Shown piece by piece: positions 25,634 through 33,463 of a stretch of 64,000 bases of DNA (position 1 is its first letter; every line of letters begins with the position of its first letter). Under the pieces are notes generated by a model that saw only the letters and a list, made by a program, of their open reading frames with translations, had not been told where the DNA came from and did not search any database. The DNA is from Phaeocystidibacter marisrubri (GTDB lineage: Bacteria; Bacteroidota; Bacteroidia; Flavobacteriales; Schleiferiaceae): assembly GCF_008933165.1 (NCBI RefSeq), contig NZ_WBVQ01000001.1, positions 992,001 to 1,056,000 on the forward strand. The letters are read 5' to 3'. Made by a program: the position numbers and the translations under genes.

Positions 25634-26656
25634 ATGTACAAGTCGATCATTCGTCCCATTTTATTCCAACTCAATCCTGAGTCGGCACACCACTTCACAT
25701 TTAAATTTGTCAAGGTCATTCACCGCATTCCCGGTGTAGGCGCTATGCTTCGTTCGGCCTTTAGAGTGGAGGATAAATCCCTTGAACGTGAAGTTTTTGG
25801 TATTGTATTTCCAAATCCCGTTGGACTAGCCGCTGGCTTTGATAAGGATGCCAAACTCTACAAGGAGCTGTATAATTTTGGGTTTGGCTTTATTGAAATA
25901 GGGACTTTAACCCCAGTTGGGCAACCGGGAAACCCCAAGCCTCGCATGTTCCGCTTGCCGATGGATAGTGGATTGATCAACAGAATGGGCTTCAATAACA
26001 GTGGGGTAGATAGTGCGGTAGAGCGACTCAAGAAGAGAAACCCAAAGCTCATCATTGGAGGGAACATCGGTAAGAATAAGGTAACCCCAAATGAAGAAGC
26101 CACAAGCGATTACGTAAAGTGCTTCAATGCTTTGTACGATTACGTAGACTATTTTGTGGTGAATGTGAGTTCTCCCAACACTCCAAACTTACGAGAACTA
26201 CAAGACAAAGAACCACTTACAGAGTTGTTGAATACACTGGAAGAGCTCAACAAAACCAAACCAGCACGAAAACCAATTCTACTTAAAATTGCTCCAGATG
26301 TTACAGATGGACAATTAGTGGACATCGTGGATATCATTCGTGAGTCAGGTATCGATGGGGTAATTGCCACCAACACGACAATAGATAGATCTGGACTCAT
26401 CACTGATGCAAAATACGTAGAGAGCATAGGTGCTGGTGGACTCAGTGGAGCTCCGGTAAAGGATAAGAGCACTGCGGTAATCAAACGCTTGGCAGAGCTT
26501 TCCAAGGGAAGTTTCCCCATCATCGCTGTTGGAGGGATCTACACCGCTGCAGATGCAAAAGAGAAACTAGACGCTGGAGCTAGTTTGGTTCAAGTATATA
26601 CTGGCTTCATTTACGAAGGCCCAGGTATGGTGAAGAGGATATTGAAAGGACTTTAG
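25634..26656 (+). CDS. pyrD: Dihydroorotate dehydrogenase (quinone), class 2
   Basis: 340 aa from the ATG at 25634 ([21 protein letters not shown]), whose N-terminal helix is the membrane-associating, quinone-binding part of class 2 enzymes. The FMN barrel shows [37 protein letters not shown] (active-site Ser region), [10 protein letters not shown] and [13 protein letters not shown]. It oxidises dihydroorotate to orotate in pyrimidine synthesis. Neighbours smpB and the lyase gene are functionally unrelated. Confidence 0.95.
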   Translation: MYKSIIRPILFQLNPESAHHFTFKFVKVIHRIPGVGAMLRSAFRVEDKSLEREVFGIVFPNPVGLAAGFDKDAKLYKELYNFGFGFIEIGTLTPVGQPGNPKPRMFRLPMDSGLINRMGFNNSGVDSAVERLKKRNPKLIIGGNIGKNKVTPNEEATSDYVKCFNALYDYVDYFVVNVSSPNTPNLRELQDKEPLTELLNTLEELNKTKPARKPILLKIAPDVTDGQLVDIVDIIRESGIDGVIATNTTIDRSGLITDAKYVESIGAGGLSGAPVKDKSTAVIKRLAELSKGSFPIIAVGGIYTAADAKEKLDAGASLVQVYTGFIYEGPGMVKRILKGL

Positions 26657-26678
26657 TCTTCAGCGCGGAGGCACCAGA

Positions 26679-26724
26679 CTAAAACCCCTCAAACCCCTCA
26701 AACCTCGCAAACTCCTAAAACCCC
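26679..26724. repeat. 9-bp minisatellite after pyrD, related to the repeat block at 16.5 kb
   Basis: Five consecutive 9-bp units (CTAAAACCC, CTCAAACCC, CTCAAACCT, CGCAAACTC, CTAAAACCC) fill much of the gap between pyrD and the lyase gene. On the other strand they read GGGTTTTAG / GGGTTTGAG, the same unit type as at 16465-16518 in opposite orientation. Confidence 0.75.
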
Positions 26725-26767
26725 ATTAAATCGTATCTTCGCACTGGCTCAAAAATCAACAAAGGAA

Positions 26768-27646
26768 ATGGCTCAAGAATCCCGCATGCAAATCGTGGAA
26801 TGTCCGCGTGATGCGATGCAAGGCATACATCCGTTTATTCCCACACAGCGTAAGATCGACTACATCAACAGTTTGTTGAAAGTAGGGTTTGATACAATAG
26901 ATTTTGGATCTTTTGTTTCTGAAAAGGCGATTCCTCAATTGAGAGATACACGAGAGGTAGTGGAGAAGTTAGAATTGGATCAAACCGACTCAAGACTACT
27001 CAGTATAGTGGCCAATGTTCGAGGAGCGGAGGCAGCATGCGAATACGATGTTATCGATGACTTGGGGTTCCCATTTTCACTTTCTGAAACCTTTCAACAG
27101 CGAAACACCAACAGGAGCATGATGGAGGCTTTTGATGTGGTGAAGGCCATTAGCGAATTGACACACAAGCACGATAAGCGCTTGGTGGTTTATTTAAGTA
27201 TGGGGTTTGGCAATCCGTATGATGAACCTTGGAGTGTAGAGATAGTAGAAGAGTGGGCAGAAAAAATGGTGAGTAAGGGGGTGAAAGTACTCTCCTTGTC
27301 TGATACCATCGGAACCTCAAACCCAGATAGCATTGATTATCTATTTAGCAATCTCATTCCTCGTTTCGATGGCGTACTCTTCGGAGCGCATTTACACACT
27401 ACACCGTCTACTTGGTTTGAAAAAGTAGATGCTGCTTGGCGCGCTGGTTGCCGGAGGTTTGACGGAGCTATTAAGGGATTCGGTGGTTGTCCAATGGCAG
27501 CCGATGATCTTGTTGGCAACATGCCAACCGAGAAGTTGCTAAACTATGCGGCTCAAAATCAGATACGTACAGGGGTGAATGGCTTGGCCTTTGAATCCTC
27601 TTACAATGAAGCCTTAAAAACGTTTCCAACCGCGATAGGAATTTAA
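26768..27646 (+). CDS. Hydroxymethylglutaryl-CoA lyase family protein
   Basis: 292 aa. The HMGL-type TIM barrel begins IVECPRDAMQG, where Arg14 and Asp15 correspond to the catalytic Arg and metal-binding Asp of HMG-CoA lyases. The metal-binding histidines lie in LFGAHLHTTPSTW. The signature GAIKGFGGCPMAADDLVGNMPTE contains the active-site Cys and the metal-contacting Asn. HMG-CoA lyase splits HMG-CoA into acetyl-CoA and acetoacetate in leucine breakdown. No other leucine-degradation gene is adjacent, so a related lyase substrate is possible. Confidence 0.88.
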   Translation: MAQESRMQIVECPRDAMQGIHPFIPTQRKIDYINSLLKVGFDTIDFGSFVSEKAIPQLRDTREVVEKLELDQTDSRLLSIVANVRGAEAACEYDVIDDLGFPFSLSETFQQRNTNRSMMEAFDVVKAISELTHKHDKRLVVYLSMGFGNPYDEPWSVEIVEEWAEKMVSKGVKVLSLSDTIGTSNPDSIDYLFSNLIPRFDGVLFGAHLHTTPSTWFEKVDAAWRAGCRRFDGAIKGFGGCPMAADDLVGNMPTEKLLNYAAQNQIRTGVNGLAFESSYNEALKTFPTAIGI

Positions 27647-27659
27647 CTACCTTCGCGCC

Positions 27660-27818
27660 ATTCGCGGTGTCCCGAAGTTTCGGGATGAAAAGGGAATCCG
27701 GTGTAAATCCGGAACTGTACCCGCAGCTGTAATTCCATGAGTGTCTCAATCCACACAGCCACTGAGTAAAATCGGGAAGGCATGAGACAAAGGAAGAGTC
27801 AGAAGACCTGCCACGAAT
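27660..27818 (+). promoter_or_regulatory. Cobalamin (adenosylcobalamin-type) riboswitch
   Basis: The conserved blocks of the B12 element occur in order. They are a P2 hairpin CCCGAAGTTTCGGG (27671-27684), AAAAGGGAA, the P5-like hairpin CCGGTGTAAATCCGG (27698-27712), GCAGCTGTAA (27723-27732), GCCACTG (27758-27764), GGGAAGGC (27774-27781) and the B12 box AGTCAGAAGACCTGCC (27797-27812). ATTCGCGG (27660-27667) can pair with CCACGAAT (27811-27818) as the closing helix with one mismatch. It leads into the btuB-like gene. B12 riboswitches normally repress when ligand is bound. Confidence 0.95.
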
Positions 27819-27857
27819 GTAATAACACATCCTCTTCGGGAAGAAAGAGAGCGTGGC

Positions 27858-29753
27858 ATGAAAGAAAACAAGTACCTACATATTGTTGGTGCATTATTCC
27901 TTGGAATAACTAGCACCTATTCGGCAGATGCTCAAGAAGAGTTGTCGGAAGTGACAATTGAAGCACCTCGCTTTGGCAATGCACGCTATGGTTCGGATGA
28001 GCGTATTGATACGCTACCCGTTCGATCTATGGCCGATGTAAACCTAGCTGAATCGCTAGCGGGCAATTCCTCCATTTACATACGAAGCTACGGACCTGGA
28101 TTGGCCAGTACGATCTCCTTTAGAGGATACAGTCCTTCTCAAACTGCCGTGTATTGGAACGGTATGCCGCTAAATTCTCCGGCCTTAGGTCTAACAGACC
28201 TTTCAACCCTTCCTCTGGATGCTAAAGTTGAAATTGATGCGGGGGCAGCGGGATCTTTAAACGGTTCTTCGTACATGGGGGGAGCCCTTCAAGTGTATTC
28301 CAACAAACAGTTGAACAACGATCTAGAAGTTTCAAATACGTTTACTTATCGCACGTCTGGGTTGTTTGAAAACCGGGCGAGAATATCATTTAAAACGAAG
28401 CAGGTCTCGCATCATCTAGGAACGATCAATCAATGGGGGCCACTCGATTTTGAGTATACGGATTTATACGGTGATGTTCGCGAGAGGATAGGCTCGGATC
28501 AATCTGCCGTACACCTTACCTATGAGGGTAACTGGATGCTTGAGAATCGTCAGCTTACATGGGGTTTTTGGGGATCTACGATTGATAGGGGGATTCCCAA
28601 GAGCATTAGCCAGACCTATGGTCCAGGTGCCACACAATACGACGATCAAACCAGAGCCTACTTCCGATATGAAGTGGATCAGCTCAGGTATGGCTATCAC
28701 ATACAAACCAGTAACTACTGGGAGGATCAACGCTACGTAGATCCTACGGCGAGTTTAAATGACACCAACCTGGCTTGGGCACAATACAGCGATGCATCTT
28801 TCTATTACCATATTAACGAATCTCTCTTGCTTACTACCGTTCTTGATCACGCTTACCAAAAGGTGAAAGGGAGTTCTAAGTCAACTTCAGATTTACACCG
28901 AATGGGAGCTGGTGTACGCTTGAACTGGACGTTTGCAAAAGACTATCTCATCTTGGATGGCGCGCTCAAAGTAGATCATCAACAATCCCAAACACCACTG
29001 TTGCCATCGGTGGGATTGAAGCTGAATAATGTGCGAGGTTTTCATGCGCAAGCTTCCTATCGTCAGCATTTTAGATTCCCTACCTTAAATGATTTATACT
29101 GGACACCAGGAGGGAATATCAACCTTAGTCCGGAGCTTGGTTATACGGTAGATATCCGACTAAAAAAGATGTGGGATATTTCAGGAGGACTACTATCACT
29201 CTCGGTAGATCCATACTATTCTCAAGTAGAAGACTATATTCTTTGGGTTTCGGTTGGACCGTTTTATTCCCCCATGAATGTTCGAAAAGTAGAACTTTAT
29301 GGTGGGACTGTTGGAGGTTCATATGCCTCATCATCTGCGCTTACAGTGCCATTTGTAATTGGAGTAGAGGGTTCTTGGAATAGCACGAAAACTTTGGAAA
29401 GTACAAACCCCAGCGATCCAACGCTTGGGAACCAATTGATTTATACTCCAGAGTACAGAGCAGCTTTGAATGCTTCAGTCAAATTTTTAGGGGCCTCTCT
29501 TTGGATGCGAGCAACCCGAACATCCAACGTACATACTACAACCGACAACAATCCAGTCTACGATATTCCCGGATATAACCTAATAGATCTGGGGGTTGAC
29601 TATACGTTACCCTATCGTTCGGTAAATGTGACATTGGGAGCAGCAGTTCTCAATGCCACCAACGAAGAATACAGTCAGCAACGATTTTACCCTATGCCGG
29701 GGATACAAGGCAATCTATCAGTCAAATTTCAATTTAAATACCATGAGAATTAA
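27858..29753 (+). CDS. btuB: TonB-dependent cobalamin receptor (BtuB-like)
   Basis: 631 aa with a signal peptide (cleavage near SADAQ, 22-26). The plug domain (about 28-150) has VRSMADVNLAESLAGNSSIYIRSYGPGLASTISFRGYSPSQTAVYWNGMPLN, a classical TonB plug pattern, and the rest is a 22-strand-type barrel ending in an aromatic-rich strand (NLSVKFQFKYH). It imports a ligand across the outer membrane with TonB energy. The cobalamin riboswitch directly upstream gives the substrate. The 3' end overlaps the beta-propeller lipoprotein gene by 11 bp. Confidence 0.92.
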   Translation: MKENKYLHIVGALFLGITSTYSADAQEELSEVTIEAPRFGNARYGSDERIDTLPVRSMADVNLAESLAGNSSIYIRSYGPGLASTISFRGYSPSQTAVYWNGMPLNSPALGLTDLSTLPLDAKVEIDAGAAGSLNGSSYMGGALQVYSNKQLNNDLEVSNTFTYRTSGLFENRARISFKTKQVSHHLGTINQWGPLDFEYTDLYGDVRERIGSDQSAVHLTYEGNWMLENRQLTWGFWGSTIDRGIPKSISQTYGPGATQYDDQTRAYFRYEVDQLRYGYHIQTSNYWEDQRYVDPTASLNDTNLAWAQYSDASFYYHINESLLLTTVLDHAYQKVKGSSKSTSDLHRMGAGVRLNWTFAKDYLILDGALKVDHQQSQTPLLPSVGLKLNNVRGFHAQASYRQHFRFPTLNDLYWTPGGNINLSPELGYTVDIRLKKMWDISGGLLSLSVDPYYSQVEDYILWVSVGPFYSPMNVRKVELYGGTVGGSYASSSALTVPFVIGVEGSWNSTKTLESTNPSDPTLGNQLIYTPEYRAALNASVKFLGASLWMRATRTSNVHTTTDNNPVYDIPGYNLIDLGVDYTLPYRSVNVTLGAAVLNATNEEYSQQRFYPMPGIQGNLSVKFQFKYHEN

Positions 29754-30810
29754 TTCTTGGGCCCTTTTAGCTGCACTTCCAATCTTGGCGTCATGTGCTA
29801 AAGATGAGCCCAAAACATCTAAAGGCAACAACGGAGATTATGCCAATGGGATGTTCATCACCAATGAAGGTCCTTTTCAAGGTGGAAACGGAACACTTTC
29901 GTTCTACAACACCACAGATGGAACGCTTGAGAACGATGTGTTTGCGAGTGTTAACCTTCGCCCACTTGGAAACGTGGTTCACAGTATGAGTATTTCTGGT
30001 GATCAGGCATTTATTGTTGTAAACAACAGCGGTGTAGTTGAAATCGTTGATGCTGATGACATGAGCTCAAACGGAACCATTACGGGATTGCAACAGCCGC
30101 GTTACGCTGTAGGTATTGGTGCAAATGAAGTAGCAATTTCAAACTGGGGAAGTAACTCCGTTGAATTCTACAATACAACGAGTCAGTCGCTTGTTGCAAG
30201 TGTGAATGTAAACACAGGGCCAGAGCGCATGTTACTTCACAATGGCATGTTGTACGTTGCAAATTCAGGTGGTTTCGGTTTGGATTCAACCGTTACTGTA
30301 ATTGAGACTGCTACGCATACCGTTGTGGACACCTTGTACACCGGCTACAATCCTAATGGAATTGCCATTGATGCAAATGGTGATCTATGGGTATTGTGTG
30401 GTGGCTACACCGATTGGAACGATGCTTCTAACAATGAAGACGGAAGTATTCACAGATACGACATGGCCACAGGGGCAGAGGAACTCGGACTTGTATTCCC
30501 TTCTGCAGATCGACCAACTGGACTAACGCTCGACGCTTCTGGTCAAGTTTTGTACTACTTGAGCAATGGTTACGGCGGAACTCCATTCAGCCTTGACATT
30601 ACAGCCACAGCCTTGAATACTACTTCATTGGTTCCAGGTGCTTCGCTTTACTCTATGGGGTACAATGATGTGGATGGCGAACTTTATTTAGGTGACGCCG
30701 TTGATTACGCTAGCTCAGGAAAAGTGTATCGTTACGATATCTCTTCTCAAGCGGTAGTTGACACCTTGACGGTTGGAATTATTCCAGGAAACTACGCTTT
30801 CAATAAGTAA
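29743..30810 (+). CDS. Surface beta-propeller lipoprotein, BtuG-like (YncE/DUF5074 type)
   Basis: 355 aa from the ATG at 29743 (MRINSWALLAALPILASC), with lipobox LASC. The mature protein is built of repeated blades with patterns such as GMFITNEGPFQGGNGTLSFYN, VVNNSGVVEIVDADD, VAISNWGSNSVEFYN and LWVLCGGYTDWN, as in seven-bladed YncE/DUF5074 propellers. In Bacteroides, BtuG is such a lipoprotein and captures B12 on top of BtuB. The gene overlaps btuB by 11 bp under a B12 riboswitch, so the same role is inferred. Confidence 0.82.
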   Translation: MRINSWALLAALPILASCAKDEPKTSKGNNGDYANGMFITNEGPFQGGNGTLSFYNTTDGTLENDVFASVNLRPLGNVVHSMSISGDQAFIVVNNSGVVEIVDADDMSSNGTITGLQQPRYAVGIGANEVAISNWGSNSVEFYNTTSQSLVASVNVNTGPERMLLHNGMLYVANSGGFGLDSTVTVIETATHTVVDTLYTGYNPNGIAIDANGDLWVLCGGYTDWNDASNNEDGSIHRYDMATGAEELGLVFPSADRPTGLTLDASGQVLYYLSNGYGGTPFSLDITATALNTTSLVPGASLYSMGYNDVDGELYLGDAVDYASSGKVYRYDISSQAVVDTLTVGIIPGNYAFNK

Positions 30811-30837
30811 AGGTCTAGGTCTATAGACCCAGAAAAG

Positions 30838-30874
30838 AAAAGGTCCGCTCTCGAAATGAGGCGGACCTTTTTTA
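30838..30874 (+). terminator. Rho-independent terminator of the btuB-btuG-like operon
   Basis: AGGTCCGC (30841-30848) and GCGGACCT (30861-30868) form a perfect 8-bp stem with a 12-nt loop and a U-run. It is flanked by A-rich sequence, so it may also terminate the convergent DUF6580 gene. The perfect 12-bp palindrome GGTCTATAGACC lies just before it (30818-30829). Confidence 0.9.
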
Positions 30875-30893
30875 TTTTGATCGATTTCTACGC

Positions 30894-31454
30894 TTATGCA
30901 CGAGAAGCGGCGAAACGAGCTTCAACTACTTCTTTGATTCCCATAATGGCGAATCCGTAAGCTATAAAGCTAGCAACCGAGTTCAATGCGTAAGGAACAG
31001 CGGCTGTGTAACAAGCCATCAAACCAGCAAAATCTTTCGAGTACATTCCGGCATCCGCCATCCAAACTCCAAAATTGGAGATGAGGAAGAAGAGAAAAGC
31101 AGAAACTCCTCCGAAGATAGCGTAGCGTCCAAATTTGGAAAGCTTGGCATTTTTCAATCCAAATGCACCTAGTAAGCTAATCAACGCGAACGCTCCGTAA
31201 ATGTACTCAGCTCCACTGTAGAATAGAGTGAAGCCAGACCCAGTAGAATACACGAGGTTATTCAAAACCAAATCACTTGCAAATAGAGCAAGGAGAGGTA
31301 AGAGAACAGACCATGAACTCTTTCTAAACCAAGCCCCACCAATTAGAGCTACAGCACCCATACTTGTGAAGTTAGGAGCGTGAGGAATAAGACGAGTAAA
31401 TGCTGCTACTGCGAGAAGGGAAGCAACAAACGTAAATGTTTGGCGACGATTCAT
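30894..31454 (-). CDS. DUF6580 family putative transport membrane protein
   Basis: 186 aa with five to six membrane helices. The conserved N-terminal pattern RLIPHAPNFTSMGAVALIGGAWF (about 21-43) is typical of the family, which resembles small ECF-type substrate-binding components. It converges on the btuB/btuG-like operon with a shared terminator and has its own promoter. A part in cobalamin or precursor uptake across the inner membrane is possible but rests only on position. It has no riboswitch of its own. Confidence 0.78.
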   Translation of the reverse strand: MNRRQTFTFVASLLAVAAFTRLIPHAPNFTSMGAVALIGGAWFRKSSWSVLLPLLALFASDLVLNNLVYSTGSGFTLFYSGAEYIYGAFALISLLGAFGLKNAKLSKFGRYAIFGGVSAFLFFLISNFGVWMADAGMYSKDFAGLMACYTAAVPYALNSVASFIAYGFAIMGIKEVVEARFAASRA

Positions 31455-31472
31455 TTCTTATGTTCTTTGATG

Positions 31473-31503
31473 CAAAGGTAAGTCTTACACTGGTTTATGC
31501 CAA
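31473..31503 (-). promoter_or_regulatory. Promoter of the DUF6580 gene
   Basis: Minus-strand TACCTTTG (31473-31480) is an exact -7 match 18 bp upstream of the start. TTG (31501-31503) lies 20 bp further upstream, in the position of the -33 element TTTG. Confidence 0.6.
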
Positions 31504-31504
31504 T

Positions 31505-32776
31505 TTAAGAGTGATATAGCTCAAATGCCTCTCTTTCAAGATTTTCTCGGTGATCTGGGTGAGCGATATCAATCATAGCATGAATTCTTTCACGAATAGA
31601 TTTGCCATAAAGATCGGCTATACCATACTCACTCACCACATAATGAACGTGAGCGCGAGTAGTGACCACGCCCGCTCCGGGTTTCAATTGAGATACGATC
31701 TTGCTAATTCCCTTATTCGTTGCACTTGAAAGTGCGATGATGGGCTTTCCTCCTTCAGAAAGAGAAGCCCCACGAATAAAGTCCATTTGGCCACCTACGC
31801 CGGAGTAGAACTTTGTGCCAATGCTGTCTGCACAAACTTGTCCAGTTACATCCACTTCAATGGCGCTGTTGATAGCTACCACTTTAGGGTTTTTACGAAT
31901 CACGGAAACATCGTTTACGTAAGCAATGTCCAGCATGTTCACCAATGGATTGTCGTGGATGAAGTCGTACAACTTCTGTGAACCGAAGGCGAATCCACTC
32001 ACAATTTTACCAGGGTGAATCTTCTTTTTAGAGTTGTTGATGACACCACTCTCGACTAGAGGGATAATCCCATCACTAAACATTTCTGTGTGAATCCCCA
32101 AATTCTCGTGGGTACTCAACTCATTGAGTACGGCGTTGGGAATGGAGCCTATGCCCATCTGAAGAGTAGAGCCATTCTCAATCATCTGTCCGATGTGCTT
32201 GCCAATCTTAGCCTCTTCGGGAGTTATAGGTGCTGGCTCGTGCAGCGGGAGCGGCTGGGTGTGCTCCACAGCGTAGTCAATCTCACTAATGTGAATCAAA
32301 CCATCGCCATGAGAGCGGGGCATGTTTTCATTGATCTGTGCAATTACGAGTTTTGCAGAGTGCCAAGCAGCATTGGTGGCGTCTACAGAGATTCCCAATG
32401 AACAGAAACCGTGTCGGTCTGGAGGACTAACTTGAATCAGGGCAACATCGAGAGGAATGACATTCTTTCTGAACAAACCTGGAACTTCACTAAGGAAGCA
32501 GGGTACGAACTGCGCTCTACCGTTCCACACGGCTTTGCGCACATTTCCTCCAATAAACAGACAGAATACATCGAAAATACCCGCGTATTCATCATTGGCA
32601 TACTCCGCATTTCCATCAGTATGCAGATGGTAAATCTTAACTCCATACAACTCCGATGCTCTATTCACTAAAGCGCCAACGAGGGCTTGTGGTGCAGCAG
32701 CGGCGGTGTGGATAAATAAGTTTTGTTCAGACTTGATGTGAGAAATCGCTTCCTGGGCAGATACAAAACTTGCCAT
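31505..32776 (-). CDS. Acetyl-CoA hydrolase/transferase family protein (CoA-transferase)
   Basis: 423 aa, the usual length for the 4-hydroxybutyrate/acetate CoA-transferase group. Diagnostic segments are LIQVSPPDRHGFCSLGISVDATNAA, MGIGSIPNAVLNEL (the G-x-G CoA-binding turn, near 205), NPKVVAINSAIEVDVTGQVCADSIGTKFYSGVGGQMDFIRGA and the C-terminal VVSEYGIADLYGKSIRER. It exchanges CoA between acyl-CoA and a free acid. It follows a 65-residue membrane protein gene by 6 bp. Confidence 0.9.
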   Translation of the reverse strand: MASFVSAQEAISHIKSEQNLFIHTAAAAPQALVGALVNRASELYGVKIYHLHTDGNAEYANDEYAGIFDVFCLFIGGNVRKAVWNGRAQFVPCFLSEVPGLFRKNVIPLDVALIQVSPPDRHGFCSLGISVDATNAAWHSAKLVIAQINENMPRSHGDGLIHISEIDYAVEHTQPLPLHEPAPITPEEAKIGKHIGQMIENGSTLQMGIGSIPNAVLNELSTHENLGIHTEMFSDGIIPLVESGVINNSKKKIHPGKIVSGFAFGSQKLYDFIHDNPLVNMLDIAYVNDVSVIRKNPKVVAINSAIEVDVTGQVCADSIGTKFYSGVGGQMDFIRGASLSEGGKPIIALSSATNKGISKIVSQLKPGAGVVTTRAHVHYVVSEYGIADLYGKSIRERIHAMIDIAHPDHRENLEREAFELYHS

Positions 32777-32782
32777 GATTCT

Positions 32783-32980
32783 TTAAATAAGCCGTTTGAA
32801 AATATAGATGATGAGCAGCAACACAGCGAAAAGGGTGACGATTCCATAGGATGACATTTCGTATCTCGCATGGCGTGCAGCGTCTTTGCGGTAACTCCAA
32901 ACAAGGAAAATGACAAAGGCAACGGCGAAAATTGCGGCGAATATCCAGTGGCCTGTGGTAATAACCTCAACTTCTTTCAT
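32783..32980 (-). CDS. Small two-helix membrane protein
   Basis: 65 aa with two membrane helices: HWIFAAIFAVAFVIFLVWSYRKD (about 11-33) and YGIVTLFAVLLLIIYIFKRL (about 45-64). A basic loop (RKDAARHARYE) lies between them. It is 6 bp upstream of the CoA-transferase gene, with a good -7 element 19 bp upstream, so it leads that operon. Small proteins of this kind are common next to energy-metabolism genes in Bacteroidota; no function is known. Confidence 0.65.
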   Translation of the reverse strand: MKEVEVITTGHWIFAAIFAVAFVIFLVWSYRKDAARHARYEMSSYGIVTLFAVLLLIIYIFKRLI

Positions 32981-32998
32981 CTTGTGTTATCTTGTTTT

Positions 32999-33006
32999 CA
33001 AAGGTA
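32999..33006 (-). promoter_or_regulatory. -7 promoter element of the small membrane protein/CoA-transferase operon
   Basis: Minus-strand TACCTTTG, an exact consensus match, 19 bp before the start at 32980. Next to it (33006-33022) the sequence GGCGC-N6-GCGCC forms an inverted repeat between the two divergent genes. Confidence 0.5.
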
Positions 33007-33058
33007 GGCGCTATTTTGCGCCAGAATCCTGACAAAGGTCAGTCTATTTAATTTAATT

Positions 33059-33460
33059 ATGAAGAAGCAACTCGATTCCGTTTACACCTTTCACGAGACA
33101 TATAGAATTCCCCAGAATACCAAGCCTGTTGGTGAGATTCCACAAGATCAATACCTTTTGAGATACAAGCTGATGCGAGAGGAGAATGAAGAATATCTTG
33201 AAGCGGCTCAGAATCACGATACTGTGGAAATTGCAGATGCTTTAGGTGATATGCTCTACATTCTTTGTGGAACGATCTTGAGTCACGGTATGCAAGATGT
33301 CATTGAACGTGTGTTTGATGAAATCCAACGAAGCAATATGTCTAAGTTGGGTGAAGACGGAGAGCCGATCTACCGTGAGGACGGAAAGGTGATGAAAGGC
33401 CCGAATTATTTCAAGCCAGATTTGGCTAAGATTTTGGCCGAGTACAAGGACGTGGTATAG
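33059..33460 (+). CDS. MazG-like / all-alpha NTP pyrophosphohydrolase
   Basis: 133 aa with one all-alpha pyrophosphatase domain. The metal-binding EExxE and ExxD motifs appear as MREENEEYLEAAQNHDTVEIADALGDMLYILCGT (about 39-73). A C-terminal segment MSKLGEDGEPIYREDGKVMKGPNYFKPDL carries the substrate loop common to phage and bacterial members. Such enzymes hydrolyse nucleoside triphosphates to monophosphates, often as house-cleaning. The gene is monocistronic and converges on the thioredoxin-fold gene with a 3-bp gap. Confidence 0.88.
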   Translation: MKKQLDSVYTFHETYRIPQNTKPVGEIPQDQYLLRYKLMREENEEYLEAAQNHDTVEIADALGDMLYILCGTILSHGMQDVIERVFDEIQRSNMSKLGEDGEPIYREDGKVMKGPNYFKPDLAKILAEYKDVV

Positions 33461-33463
33461 TTA

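Noticed and set aside
27471-27830. A 119-codon antisense frame across the lyase 3' end and the riboswitch.
   Set aside because: The region is fully explained by the lyase gene and the conserved riboswitch.
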